DNA of 64,000 nt from Hericium rajendrae (lineage: Eukaryota > Basidiomycota > Agaricomycetes > Russulales > Hericiaceae): assembly GCA_033439255.1 (NCBI GenBank), contig CM065880.1, forward strand, positions 2,852,001 through 2,916,000. Reading direction: 5' to 3'. Position numbers and translations under genes: made by a program. Every line of letters starts with the position of its first letter. Position 1 is the stretch's first letter. Below, in pieces: positions 24,406-35,441 of this stretch. Under the pieces are notes generated by a model, which made no database searches, was not told where the DNA came from, and worked only from the letters and a program-made list of their open reading frames with translations.

Positions 24406-25309
24406 TAGAAACGAACACAACATAGCTCAGTTGTCTTCATTTTTATGCAGATACATGGTCCACTTCAAAATGTTGTCCAAGGCACCTGCATGATCAAGCG
24501 CCGCGCGAACTCCTCTGCACATTGCACAACAAATGCCCACCAGCTATAGACACCCGACGCCCGACGCCCGACGCCTGATGTTGGCACAAGCTGGCACTGG
24601 CAGCTCATGCGAGTTATGTCGCGATTGATGCGTCTCATTTTAGAGGAAATATATGATGTTTGTCGTCTCTCTGTCTTCTGCACTCAATGTAATCTTCTTG
24701 TAGCGTCTTGCCGTTCTGTAGTCAGTGCATCGCGGGAGGCTGATCAACGAGGATTGTCGTCGCTGACATACTCGGCCTGCACATGCTTAGCTCCCCGGTC
24801 TGGTATCGATTCTCAAGTGATAAGTTAACTAAAGGTCGGTGGTTGTGTAGTCGCGTGCTTTTGTTGGTCAATTGCGATGGCTTTATTGTTACGTTGGTCC
24901 AAGCACCTGGGCTGCACAGCTGTGCCCAGTCAACGAACGTACGTCTTCTTGATGCTGATGATAATAAGAGTAAGAATTGACAATTGATTCACAGTGGTCA
25001 ATTGTCTACTTAGTAGCCTTGTCATTGTCACTTTCACCCAAGTACCCAACATCAGTCTTAGGCTATGCAGGACGGAAGCTCGATTTCGAGTTCGCGACAC
25101 GAAACCAAGTCTTACCGAGACCGTAATTGTTGAGACATCGCGATGTCAACGACTACATGTTCAGGCGCGCGGCCCTGGTGCATTTTGGACGCGTAACTGT
25201 CGCTCTGCTATCTCGACACTAATTGTGAGTCGTCGTTTCCACTCGTTACCTCTGGAACCGAAAGCCTGCTTTTTGTCTCTCCAGGACGCAGGCTATGCGA
25301 CGTTGGCTA

Positions 25310-25335
25310 TTAAATGCCGAGGTCCAAGCCTGAGG
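25310..25335 (+). promoter_or_regulatory. conserved core promoter of pair-A gene A2
   Basis: TTAAATGCCGAGGTCCAAG followed by CCTGAGG, 207 bp before the A2 start; the same block precedes A1, A3 and A5. Confidence 0.5.
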
Positions 25336-25516
25336 CTCCGTACCATCGTACACATCCGCTCTCCCTCCGGTTATTCTATTCTACGACAAACATCGGCGCT
25401 GGCTCGCCTCTATTCTACGACACGACAACACTATTACACAGACCGGCTCTGATCACCTCAGCTACGACTTCTAACGACCTCAATAATTGAATTACGCGTA
25501 TTCTCAACGACCGAAG

Positions 25517-26977
25517 ATGTCACAACGTTCTATCCGCACGACACCTATCTATAACACATATAATCCGAGCAGTAATGTTCAGCTTTCGTAAGTCGCAAAT
25601 TAATTGAATCCGGGACGAGTATGCAGGAACTGACCATCTGAAAGACGAAACTCAACATATGCCCCAGCAACGAACCACTATAATCAGCCTCGTGTCGCCA
25701 AATCAGTATCACCAGCAGACACGAACCCAGACGACATTGACCTGAACCATCCCGCAAATTGGGGTATCTTCGACGACCCTTCTCAGCCGCCGCGACGGCC
25801 TCAGTGGGAACGAAAGCCATCTGCGGCGACTCAATCGTACCCAATCAATAATTACGACTCTTCCCGTCAAACGACACCAACCGCCTCCGGCGCTGGACTG
25901 CCGACCCCACACTCCTCATACCAACCAACGTTCAGCAAGCACGCAAGCAGCTTGTACCCCGGGGCGCCTTTGCAGCCCTCTCCATACTCGTCAATCGGTC
26001 CTCTCCCTCTTCCCCAAGAAAGCTATACCTATACTGCGCATGGAGCGCCTTTCGTGGCTGGGAATGCTGTCCCTGCTCGTACACAATCGCACAATCAGAG
26101 TTTCTTGGACCCCTACGTTGGTGATGCACACACGTACCCACCGAGGAGCGCCGCATCTACAAGCGTCCCTCTAGAAAGGATCTCCAGGCATGTGACTCCT
26201 TCTAGCGTCCCCGCCTCTGCCCAGTCCCGTCCGCCTATTCCAAGTGAATGGCACCAATCCTCGTCGCAGGTGGCGCCAGCCGAGCCGCGTGACAAAGAGC
26301 GGCACAAATCAAGAAAACCTGCTAGACATTCGAAACTGGACGGGATTCCTCAGGACCAGATGCAACGCTTCCGAATTGTGGACATGGGGCCGGCACCGAG
26401 CTCGTCTTCTGGATCAAAGAGGACAAGATCGCCGGGCAGCGACGCCCTCCCTGACGCGAAGGTGAGGGCTACTGTCCAGGGCAGCGCTGATGGCGGGCCG
26501 AAGGGCAAGGACAAAGCCAAACTATCTGTTGAGGAACAAAAATTGCTCGAGAAGCGGAAGAAAGAGGCGGACAGAGTGAAAGCTTACCGCAACACTGTCG
26601 ATGGTGCCTACGACGAACTACGTGCGGCATTGTATCCTGACGAAGAAAACTATCCGTCCGTGCGATCTGATCACGGAAAGCGGAAATGTATGCAAGATGG
26701 TGAGTTGCTCTCCCTTTACGGCCGACCATGATCTAACCTATTGACTATAGCTGCGAGGCGGATCAGGACCTCGACATCGAATGACGTCTGCCAACAAAAG
26801 GAGGCTATCTTGTATGCCAGGATAAGAGAGTTGGAAGCAATCATTTCCAGCCAAGAATTTTCAGAGGAAATCAGTGCCCGTGCGCAACTTCAGGAGAGCA
26901 AGCAAGAGATAACAATACTACAAGGGAGAAATGCCAGATTGCAGAGGAAACTTGCGGAAAAAGAAAGACAAAAATAA
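25517..26977 (+). CDS. pair-A gene A2 (subtype II): bHLH-zip-like protein of unknown function
   Basis: Exons 25517-25587, 25645-26699, 26751-26977 give 450 aa. Subtype II differs from A1/A3 in its N-terminal half (SPADTNPDDIDLNHPANWGI, FDDPSQPPRRPQWERKP) and shares that with A5. The C-terminal half is common to all A proteins: KLDGIPQDQMQRFRIVDMG, KRTRSPGSDALPD, a basic helix KRKKEADRVKAYRNTVDGAY, DELRAALYPDEEN, then a second helix start DHGKRKCMQD, and a coiled coil IRELEAIISSQEFSEEISAR to the end. Compared with A1 it has an insert after ALPDAK. It is convergent with B2 (92 bp between stops). Confidence 0.75.
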
Positions 26978-27069
26978 TCGATTGACTACAGCCACGTTAA
27001 TTTTATTTATTGCGTGTCTGAAGTACTGAAGAGCTAAGCGAGCTAAGACTTATGAATGTAGCAGGTTAG

Positions 27070-27825
27070 TCAAAACCGCGAAGCTGATTGCCCTGCAGCG
27101 ACTCGTGCCGCACGTCGTTCGTCCTCTAGCTCATCGTCTCTCTTCCGTCTGCGGTAGTACTCCAGGAGCTTCAAGTTGTCTTGTCGGATCTCCTCGTCTG
27201 GTGCCGTTGCAATCAGTTCAAGCAGTTCACCTGACATGTAGCTCTCCCGTTCTCGACGCATGTCTGCGATAATTTGTGCCGACTCCTGCCGCACAGCCAC
27301 AATAGCCTCCAGCTTAGAAACTCGCCGATCAGCGTTGCCCCATTTCTCCTCGTACATCTGATTACCCAGCGCTTCCGTCTGTCGGATGTGGTTGGCCGCT
27401 AGTAAACAGAGTCAGTATCTTCCTTATTCTGCAGATTCAGAGACTAGCGTACCCGCACGGACCATGACGTCGTCTTCCTTGCGCGTGGTCGCTCGAGCAT
27501 CGGGAGGGAAGGGGCACCAGCATGCTTGAATCTGCCTGTAAGACACATCATCCTTCAATGTGCGCTTGTGTCCAGAAGACGCTGCGGCCGCCTCGCGCGG
27601 ATCCTTCCAAGGTGCGAATGAGCTCTGGTGCTCGCCCTTCCTGCTCTGATGCCGCGCGCTCTTGGGCCCTTTGAGTAATGCTTTTTGGGATCGAGACGTG
27701 TGTGGATTGGGAGATGCTCGTGCGACAGAGCCAGGTCCAGCCTGGCTTATCTGAAGCGACGACATCCCGGAATACAAGGTCGGAGGTAAACCGGGGCTCG
27801 GAGGGAAGGGTGTTCGGTGCGACAT
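27070..27825 (-). CDS. pair-B gene B2 (subtype b): basic/coiled-coil protein of unknown function
   Basis: Exons 27453-27825 and 27070-27398 give 233 aa. It starts MSHRTPFPPSPGLPPTLYSG and carries the common pair-B motifs SSLQISQAGPG, QKALLKGPKSARHQSRK, APWKDPREAAAASSGHKRTL and FPPDARATTRK. The C-terminal half, ANHIRQTEALGNQMYEEK onward, is a strongly charged coiled coil. Subtype b shares ANHIRQT and HKRTLKDDVSYRQ with the orphan B gene at 36.7-37.4 kb. Its TATA-like AAGCTTTATAC (plus strand) is about 140 bp upstream. An in-frame upstream Met exists but lacks conservation. Confidence 0.72.
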
Positions 27826-28517
27826 GTTGGAAATGAATGGGCAGTCACTGCGAGACGATAAACGAGACCGCGTCAAGATATGTTTACGAAGCAAGAAGGA
27901 TGACTGACCTTGCTCTCCAGGAGCTAGAATTCAATGGATGCGGTCAAAACAAGCCTCAAAGCTTTATACTCTGTGGCGACTTCATCGAGGAAGATATAGA
28001 ACAAGAGCGACCTAGAACGTAGTGCATTTACCTCGTTCCAAATCGAGCCTTGTTCTTTGAAAGACGGCTTGACAAAGTAGTCCATACTCGACAGTGATTT
28101 TCCTCTTACACGACGATAAAGCGCCTGCCCGATCGAGTACAAGGAAAAGCGCTGGAGCTTCCGAGTCATCAAAGCAGACTTCCCACGTTCGTGGATGTTT
28201 GAAATCACTGTGCAAGGTGGAAGGTGCCATGTATGGCGAGATGGAGGCAGATGTACGTTACCTTGGTCCCCGAGATGGTAGTATGGCAAGTATCGAAGCT
28301 GATCACGGTCCCAGTCAATAAACAACAGAAGGGCAAAACTCGACGATACCTTCAATGTGAGGCACGACATATACATCCATACATTATTTCCCTGGGTGAA
28401 CTAGATATGCAGCATTCAGTGAGGAGACGAAGCCACCGAGCAAGCTGTAAGGACATGCGACGAGTCGGAGAAGACAAGGCCGGCCCAAATCAACCTAACT
28501 GAGTTCGAAATAGAAGC
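27826..28517. other. pair-B upstream region
   Basis: Upstream sequence of B2, resembling the upstream sequence of other B genes (CTCCAGGAGCTAGAATTCAA, then AAGCTTTATA). No gene seen. Confidence 0.45.
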
Positions 28518-29045
28518 ATGACGGACTTCGAACTTCGCCAGCAGCTCGCGAGACTTGCCATCTCGCCTGAGGCCCGCCACCACGACGCGGGGTGCCACGC
28601 GGCCACGTCCAAGGCGTTGAAGGATACGCTCATGCGCGACCGCCGCCGTCTCACAGACATGTACATGCTCGTAAGTGCCCGGGCTTGGCCCAGACACATG
28701 TTCGTGGTCGAAACCAACACGCCGCGCGCACAGCTTGGGCCCGCTGTGATCCTTGATCCTACGTGGACGGTCGACACCGTCTACTTCCATCGTTCGAAGG
28801 CCTTTTCGCGCGTTCTGGACGGGCTCCGCGATAGCATGCCCCCGGCTTTCACGGGGCACGCGCCTGTCGTCGTGTGCGCTGCTCTTGGCCGTCACCTCAG
28901 CGGGCGACGTTTTTGCGGACTATCATGCGCGCTTCTTGCAGACGATACCCTGTTTTGTGTGATGCGCGGTTGCCGCGATCCGGAAAGATGTGGGACGTCC
29001 GTGTCTGTATCAATAGCTGCTTCCTTACAAAAATGTACAATATAA
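28518..29045 (+). CDS. hypothetical protein, 175 aa, GC-rich open frame
   Basis: An uninterrupted frame in a markedly GC-richer island than its surroundings. The translation reads like protein (VILDPTWTVDTVYFHRSKAF, FTGHAPVVVCAALGRHLSGR), but I recognise no family. A good donor (GTAAGT) lies within it near 28671, so the true gene may be spliced or decayed. The tail after about residue 145 falls in AT-richer sequence and may not belong. Low certainty. Confidence 0.3.
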   Translation: MTDFELRQQLARLAISPEARHHDAGCHAATSKALKDTLMRDRRRLTDMYMLVSARAWPRHMFVVETNTPRAQLGPAVILDPTWTVDTVYFHRSKAFSRVLDGLRDSMPPAFTGHAPVVVCAALGRHLSGRRFCGLSCALLADDTLFCVMRGCRDPERCGTSVSVSIAASLQKCTI

Positions 29046-29706
29046 TCGGCTATGAAATTCAAATCTTGGTGTTCCAGTCGAGCTTTTTTGGGTTACGCTA
29101 TTGCGGCAAACCGATTGAATGTCAACGTGCTAGGGCAACATACCATCCACCTCTTGCCGCTTGGGATGGGCACCAGCATCTCGATAGCGAGAATTGCATG
29201 TGTCCGAGAGGTGAGCGCTTGAGCGCTTGAGCGGAATCGATTTCTCTCCGCGAGGCACGGTCCAAGAAATGTGCGGTCATGAATAACGGGACCCGAGACA
29301 GTGGAACAATGACAATAAAGTCCTGTTTTCAGAGTAGTCGATCGAAGAGATTAATACTGCTTCAGTTCAAAGAGTGCTTCCGACACTGGCCCAAACTCAC
29401 CTGCAGTTTTCAGTGCAAAACAGTGTCAATAGGACCAAGTTTGCGCGAGGCGAGACCAACGCGCGTGCTTGGACCTGTTTCACTCTGAACAAGGCGGCGC
29501 GCATCCTTCGTACGGTCATTGTTCCATGCATGGGCCCTACGCGCGACCCATATATAAAGGGCCTCTTCACGCTTCGGCAGAGCCTCTTTATCCTGTGCAG
29601 CCCCTGGAAACCAAGTAAGCAAATCAGTCCAGACGTATTTGACCTTTCATCCATCGACGAACCATTAGAAACTTGACTACCTTCTTACCTGCATTACCAC
29701 TACACC
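29046..29706. other. upstream region of pair-C gene C1, with leader intron
   Basis: Contains a module (TCGATCGAAGAG ... CTTCAGTTCAAAG, about 29336-29380) that recurs twice upstream of C2, a TATA box, and a probable 54-bp 5'-UTR intron at 29615-29668 (AAGTAAGC donor, ATTAG acceptor). Confidence 0.5.
29551..29560 (+). promoter_or_regulatory. TATA box of C1
   Basis: TATATAAAGG, identical to the TATA box of C2 and at the same distance (156 bp) from the start codon. Confidence 0.7.
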
Positions 29707-30406
29707 ATGCCCCCTCGAGCCCCACCAGCAAACCGACCAATCACACTTGAATCTCATGCGGCGGCCATAATTCCCAACTGCGTCATGCCCTTGCGAGCAC
29801 TACTGACAGACCAACCAATCGCACCTGCCCCTCGCCCGATGCACAGAGACGAGCTTCCCCGCGGGCCTTTTCCACAGCCTCCCCGCGGGCCGTTTCCACA
29901 GCCTCCCCGCGGGCCGTTTCCACAGCCTCAGTACGATGCTGTGGCGCACGGTCCTGCGGGCGCCACGGGCCGAATGAGATACACGCTTGGGGCGGATAGC
30001 CGGCCTTGGGCCATCCTGCCGGACATACGAAGGTACTGCAGGGAAGAGGGAGGGCGCGAGCTCCCTAAGGAGGAAGACCGTGGTTTTAGGTTCTGCCGTA
30101 GGCATGTCAAGGACGAGTGTAGCCTCTGCAGGGCGGAGAACGGGTGTCCATGGGCCGAGCAGGAGGAAGAGCGCGAGCGGCCCAAGGAGGAGGGAGGGCG
30201 TGCGCCGCAAGGCCCCTCACTCGCTACACATGCGCAGATTCTGCTCGAGTCTGCGGTGGATGAAGATCGCCTACCGGCTTCGCTGGAAGAGAGCATCCGC
30301 ATGAGCCAGGCCTGTAAGTCTCCTCGTACATCCGACGCAGATGTGGATATAGTCTTACGTGTTTGTTGTAGTGCGTGAAAAGCTCGAGAAAGACGAATAC
30401 ATCTGA
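29707..30406 (+). CDS. pair-C gene C1, unknown function, C-terminus truncated relative to C2
   Basis: Exons 29707-30313 and 30372-30406 give 213 aa. It is paralogous to C2: shared start MP(P/Q)xAP, the ASLEESIRMSQ block, an intron at the same phase directly after it, and LREKLEK as the first residues of exon 2. C1 also has three PRGPFPQP octapeptide repeats and a cysteine/histidine motif FCRRHVKDECSLCRAENGC that looks like the short zinc-binding C-x2-H-x4-C-x2-C motif common in fungal MYND-like proteins; C2 lacks both. After the stop, another frame (TEQAERNFGTITRLIQQVAR) continues as a coiled coil resembling the end of C2, so the present stop probably reflects a frameshift. Function unknown. 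Confidence 0.6.
29857..29928 (+). repeat. three tandem 24-bp coding repeats
   Basis: Three copies of a 24-bp unit inside C1, each coding PRGPFPQP; units at 29857, 29881 and 29905. The last two are identical and the first differs by one base. Confidence 0.9.
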
Positions 30407-31469
30407 CGGCGCGTCGTTGCACTGAACAAGCCGAGCGGAACTTCGGCACAATCACGAGACTGATTCAACAAGTTGCGAGGGAGTATGAGCATGCGAAAGC
30501 GGCGTCGGCCAGGGAGACGATGTCAATTAGTCCCGAGTGCCGACAAGTTAGAAAAGAAGAGATGAACTCACAATGTTTATTATCTTGACGAGATCACGAC
30601 CCTGTAGATCGCTTCCGCTGTAATCCAGGAAGCTAGGAATAAAAGTCGATGGCATCAGCATCTCGATGGTGAAGTGCACAAGGGCTGAGCGAAACCAATG
30701 TCTCTTTGCAGGGCACCACTAAGCACGCGGCCGGTTGATTTACGCCTTCGAGAATGAATACGGTCAGGAGCGACGGCGCTTGAGACTCGGTACCGATATA
30801 CTTCAACTATTAGAGCAATCGATCGAAGAGATCACTTCAGTTCAAATTTCAAGCTCACCTGTGCATTCCCATGGGATCGTCGAAGGATCGAGAATTGCAT
30901 GTCTTCATGAGTGAAGGCGCCATGGACTATGTCACAATAACGTCGAATGTCTGAGCAGCCCGTTGAAGAGATTGCTTCAGTTCAAAGCACTTCAGACACC
31001 GGTACACCTTGACCTTTCGTTGCAAATTGGTGCCAGCAGGACCAAGCATGCAGCGGCTGAGTCAATAGAGAGTTTTCGCAACTGACCGACTCCCGACTAG
31101 GACTCGACTGGTGGAGCGCCGAGTCCGACTGGTATGCAACTGTGGGTGGCAAGGTGGAGCGACCAACGGAGCGTAGGGTTCAACTGGCTGGGGTCGAGTC
31201 GGAGGGCTGCGAAAACCCTCCAATGCGCGTGCTTCGACCTGTTTCAGTCCGAACAAAGCGACGGGCGCACGTCATTGTTCCAACGTATATGGCGGGACCA
31301 TCCGCGCGAACCATATATAAAGGGTCTCTTCATGCGTCAACAGAGTCCCTCATCCGTGTGCAGCTCCTAAAAACCAAGTAAGCAATTCCGTCCGGACCAA
31401 TTTAGTGACCCGCCTACTAACGCATCTTCAGGAACTTCACTACCTTCTTACCTGCCTTACCAGCATAGC
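30407..31469. other. C1-C2 intergenic with duplicated promoter modules
   Basis: Holds two more copies of the module seen upstream of C1 (GATCGAAGAGATC...CTTCAGTTCAAA near 30818 and GTTGAAGAGATTGCTTCAGT near 30962), the C2 TATA box and a probable 54-bp 5'-UTR intron at 31378-31431. Confidence 0.5.
31314..31323 (+). promoter_or_regulatory. TATA box of C2
   Basis: TATATAAAGG, 156 bp before the C2 start, as in C1. The surrounding sequence GTCATTGTTCCA upstream and AAACCAAGTAAGCAA downstream is also shared with C1. Confidence 0.7.
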
Positions 31470-32274
31470 ATGCCCCAACAAGCTCCATCAGCAGACCCAC
31501 CAATCTCGCCTGCGCCTTGCCCAGTGCCGAACATGCCCGAGGACAAGCCTCCTCACCGCCGCGTCCCAGATCCAATAGTAGACCGTCCCCTGTATAGAGA
31601 GAGGCGTCCACCCAGGATGGAGGACCAGCTCCAGATGGTGATTGGGTGGGGTGGCCTGATCGGGTGGGAGCGCAGCAATATGGGGGATGAGCGCGGCCCC
31701 CCAGAGGAGGGCAGCGAGCGCTGGCGCCGCGAGGAAGAGTACAAGCGTGCTCGCGTTGCGGAGTGGGAGCGCCGGCGCCGCGGGGAGGAAGGGCGTGCGC
31801 ACAGCGAAGAGAGGGGAGAACCAGGGCGCCGCAAGGAGGGTCGTGTACTCCGCCATGGGGAGAGAGTAATTGGATCGCAGTTTGGTAGGAAGAAAGAGCG
31901 TGTACGCCCCCGGGAGGCAAAGCGCGAGGTGGGCGGTCTGGTGGCCGTGTGTGCGGGACCTCCGCTTCAGGCCGCGGTGGGTCAGGATCGCCAGCCAGCC
32001 ACGCTAGAAGAGAGCCTCCGCATGCTCAAGGACCGTAAGTCTCCCCCTTCTCAACAAACACGGACGTGGTCTGATGCGATTTCTTCTGGTAGTGCGCCAA
32101 CAGCTCGAGAAAGAAAAAAGGAAGTCTAAAGTCGCGACGAGTGCTTTGACCGAAGCTAAGCGGGACCTCGGCAAGTTGGAGATGCTGCTCAGGGAGGCTT
32201 TGAGCGACTGTAAGGACGCAAAGCAAGAGGCGGCGAATGAGTTGATAAGTCTCGAAAGGATGAAGGGTGCCTGA
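31470..32274 (+). CDS. pair-C gene C2, unknown function, charged/coiled-coil protein
   Basis: Exons 31470-32034 and 32093-32274 give 248 aa. The middle is rich in Arg and Glu (WRREEEYKRARVAEWERRRR), followed by DRQPATLEESLRMLKD and, after the intron, a clear coiled coil LRQQLEKEKRKSKVATSALT to ISLERMKGA. It is paralogous to C1 but much diverged in the central part, and has the longer C-terminus. No known domain recognised. Confidence 0.62.
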
Positions 32275-33728
32275 CTTGCCTGTTAATAACTTGTATACTC
32301 TACACTTGTTACGGCTCGTACTTGCCAGACATAAGCTCTGTTTGCCTTCGTAGCAGTCAATTACACAACTGACCATTGGCATTGGACACCGTGTGCGGCC
32401 AGCTCGTAGGCTCATAAACGTGCATGCCATAGCTCTTGAATGCCACGACTAGTGAGGGTTGAACCAATGCCGAAATACACGCTAAGGCGCTTGACGGAGA
32501 ACATGCCATGACAGACGAATGACGCACTGGTCTCAAACTGCAAGTGCTGCTGCTTCAGACGCGGCATTTGCTGGGGCTTGTGCATCAAAAGACTATGTCA
32601 GGCAGGGGGATTACATGTAAGGCTCTCTTGGATTCTCTGGGCCGATTCGCGTGGAAGATCCAGACGCCGCATCCATGAGGTTGGAGTAGATCGGTTTTGC
32701 GCCCGCGGCTTCCCAAACGCCGTCGATTTCCTGAAGGCGCTGCCAAGCAGCCCAGCGTATTAGCATGTTATGTCAGTAATGGGTCAGAATTGACAGGGCT
32801 GGAATAATGCGGTGGAAGGATACTCAGAGATCTTTCGTCTTGGCTGCTGCTACAGGTTAGACTTAGATCCAGTGTATGTCAATCCTGACTCCTGAGGCCT
32901 GGCCGTAAGACACGAAGATCGGTGATGAGGACTTTAGGAAACTGCTGCAAGGGCCGAAATACGGCTCGAAGGTGCACATGCCCACGTCCGATGAGTAAGT
33001 AGAAGGCACGTTGCCGGATTCAGGGCACAGTGCCGAGCGTTCGACAGGTTTTGTTCACTGCTCAACACCGTCCATTTGCCACCTCTCTTGCTTTCGCAAG
33101 CTATGTAAACCTGGAAGGATCATACGTGACTGACAATGTAGGCACAATGCTCGCTGAGTCGAAACATTGCTACGAAAAGGGGGCCACTCACGAAGCAGGG
33201 TAATAGACCGATTGAGTGGATGTGACCTCATCATCCGGTGATGAACGTTTGAACAGACGAAGAACAGACCCCAGATCGCGATACTGAAACAAACTCTGCG
33301 CCGTTGCCTAGTTGGCTCCAAATACGCGAAAATGACGACAGAAATCGAATGCTTTGACGCTGCTTTCCGGTCAGTCGTTTACCCCCTCACTGCGGACGGA
33401 CGTCACCGGTCTAGGTCCTTCGTCCTGTTGGGGGAACGTTCTGAACACACGCAATGCCGAGCGGCGATGCAGTCCGGAATATGGAAAGACGAGAACAGCG
33501 CTCCAGCAGCCGTCTGAGAAAAGGAGCGTCACAAGGCAACCACGCTGCCGCCAGCGTCCACGATGGTCGCCTCGAGGGCCGTATATAAGTTGGCAAGCCG
33601 CCGAAGCGTGATTGCCTGTTAACATTCCGCCACAACACCATCCCGGGCCCCTCTCCCTCGTCTCTCACGACGTCTGCCACTCTCATTCTTATTCCTGTAC
33701 TACCACCACTAGACGCCTCACGACCACC
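32275..33728. other. intergenic with possible gene remnants
   Basis: Short stretches look like old coding sequence: on the minus strand 32,600-32,760 (EIDGVWEAAGAKPIYSNLMD in one frame) and on the plus strand 32,910-32,997 (GDEDFRKLLQGPKYGSKVHM), the latter ending in a GTAAGT donor. I cannot connect them into a gene or name a family. The rest is the SDR promoter. Confidence 0.3.
33582..33588 (+). promoter_or_regulatory. TATA box of the SDR gene
   Basis: TATATAA about 145 bp before the start codon of the SDR gene. Confidence 0.55.
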
Positions 33729-34993
33729 ATGCCGATCTCAGACCGCGGTCCGTCTCCTTTGCGTCCCCCCACGACGCCGTTCCGGCTCGACTCGCAGATG
33801 TCGCCGATCGACAAGGACCTCCACCCCGTCTTCCACCGCGGGCGCGTCGCGGTCATCACCGGCGCCGCGAGCGGGATCGGGCGCGCGGCAGCGCACGAGC
33901 TAGCAAAGTGCGTGGCATCTGCGGGCGTCTGCCGTCTCCGTGCTGAGCGATCGCTGTATACAGGCTCGGCCTGAAGGTCGCGATCGCGGACGTGAACGCG
34001 GAGCAGCTGGGCGCGGTCGCGAAGGCGCTCGCGGCGAGCGCGGGCGAGGGCAACGTGCTCGCCGTGCCGACGGACGTGAGCAACATCGACGAGGTCGTGC
34101 GGCTGCGCGAGCGGGTGTACGAGGCCTGGGGCGAGGTAAGAGCGGGCGGCGGGCGGTGCGGCGCGGGGGCGGTGTTGTCGTCGCCTGCGGCTGCGTCTGT
34201 TGGGGTGGTGCCTCACGCGGATTTCACAGGTCGCGGTGCTGATGAACAACGCCGGGATCGGGCTCAAGGGCACGTCCTGGGAGGGCCTTGACAACTGGCG
34301 CAAGGTTATCGACGTCAACCTCTTTGGGTGCGCGCGCCTCCGTGCTTCCCTGTCTCATGCTGATTCGCCGCGCGCAGGATCGTCAATGTGCAGCATACGT
34401 TCGTGCCGTATATGCTCGCCCAGGAGAACCCGTCCGTGATCATCAACACGGGCTCGAAGCAGGGCATCACCAACCCGCCGTGAGTGCCCCGCACCGCACA
34501 CCGCACCTACGCGCGCTGATCCTCCCTCCCAGCGGCAACGCAGCGTACAACGCGTCCAAGGCCGCCGTCAAGAGCCTGACGGAAGGTCTGTCTTGGGAGC
34601 TGCGCCAGCGCCCGAATGGCAACGTCACCGCCCACCTCTTCATGTAAGCCCGTTCCGTTCCCCTCCTCTTCCCCTCTTCTTCACTTATCAACGCGCCGCA
34701 GCCCCGGCTGGACGTGGACGGGCATGACGGGCGGCGCCGCCGAGGGCGCGCAGAAGCCGGACGGCGCGTGGACGGCCGAGGAGACGGTCGGCTACATGCT
34801 CGAGCGCGTGCGCAGCGGCGACTTCTACATCATCGTGCCGGACAACGAGACGCGGCGCGAGGTCGACCAGCTGCGCATCCTCTGGGCCGCGGGCGACGTC
34901 GCCGAGGGCCGCCCCGCGCTCAGCCGCTGGCACCCGAACTATGCGAGCTTGTACGAGGAGTATATGAAGGAGGGGCTTGCGCAGATCGATTAG
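33729..34993 (+). CDS. short-chain dehydrogenase/reductase (SDR)
   Basis: Six exons: 33729-33907, 33964-34135, 34230-34327, 34378-34479, 34533-34643, 34702-34993, total 317 aa, phases consistent. Classical SDR features: TGAASGIG cofactor loop (44-51), a DVNAEQ acidic residue after strand 2 that favours NAD(H), NNAG (123-126), catalytic Ser near 176 (INTGSKQG), and YNASK with Tyr189 and Lys193. An N-terminal extension of about 35 residues precedes the Rossmann fold. Substrate unknown. GC content is much higher than in the surrounding repeat genes, so it looks like an ordinary gene enclosed by the array. Confidence 0.9.
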
Positions 34994-35441
34994 GCGCGGG
35001 AGAGAAGGGTGGGGAGACGGAGTAATGAAGGGAAGATAAAGTGAACTGTGCTTGTATGAGTATGGGCGTCGAACTGTTTTCGTGCTGTGCAGAATGACTG
35101 ATTGCTACGTAGTACTTGTGTGCGTGTCGTACGCTGTTCGTTACAGATGAAGTATGTGCAATATATTTCTATGAACCAGCTTCAGATTCGAACGGAGAGC
35201 ATGTGGCCTGGATGAGACGCAACGCCACGTATTCAACACCGAACTTCAAGTCCCCCCAACATCCTCACAATCCCGACAGCTTTTGCCTGTCTCGCCTCGT
35301 CTCATCGATACCCACACTGTTCGCCACAGATGCATTATATGTCTAAATATTTCTGTGTAGCCAGCGAAAGCCAGTCCCACTGACTGCCTACATCCAACTA
35401 CGTTCTCGCCCAGACGAGAACCCAGTACATCGTCAAAGCCC
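34994..35441. other. intergenic, 3' ends of SDR and B3
   Basis: Convergent 3' spacer between the SDR gene and the damaged B3. No pair-A gene or remnant was found here, so B3 lacks a partner. Confidence 0.45.

Larger units (their letters stand above)
22763..25516. other. pair-B/pair-A intergenic spacer, repeated at 44.1-46.0 kb
   Basis: Upstream sequence of B1 and of A2 back to back. Most of it has a diverged copy at 44,105-45,975, in the same order, except for the 848-bp insertion at 23558-24405, which the other copy lacks. No gene seen. Confidence 0.6.

Noticed and set aside
30808-31040. Repeats upstream of C2 as a CRISPR-like array
   Set aside because: Only three imperfect copies at irregular distance in a eukaryotic promoter context; they are duplicated promoter modules.
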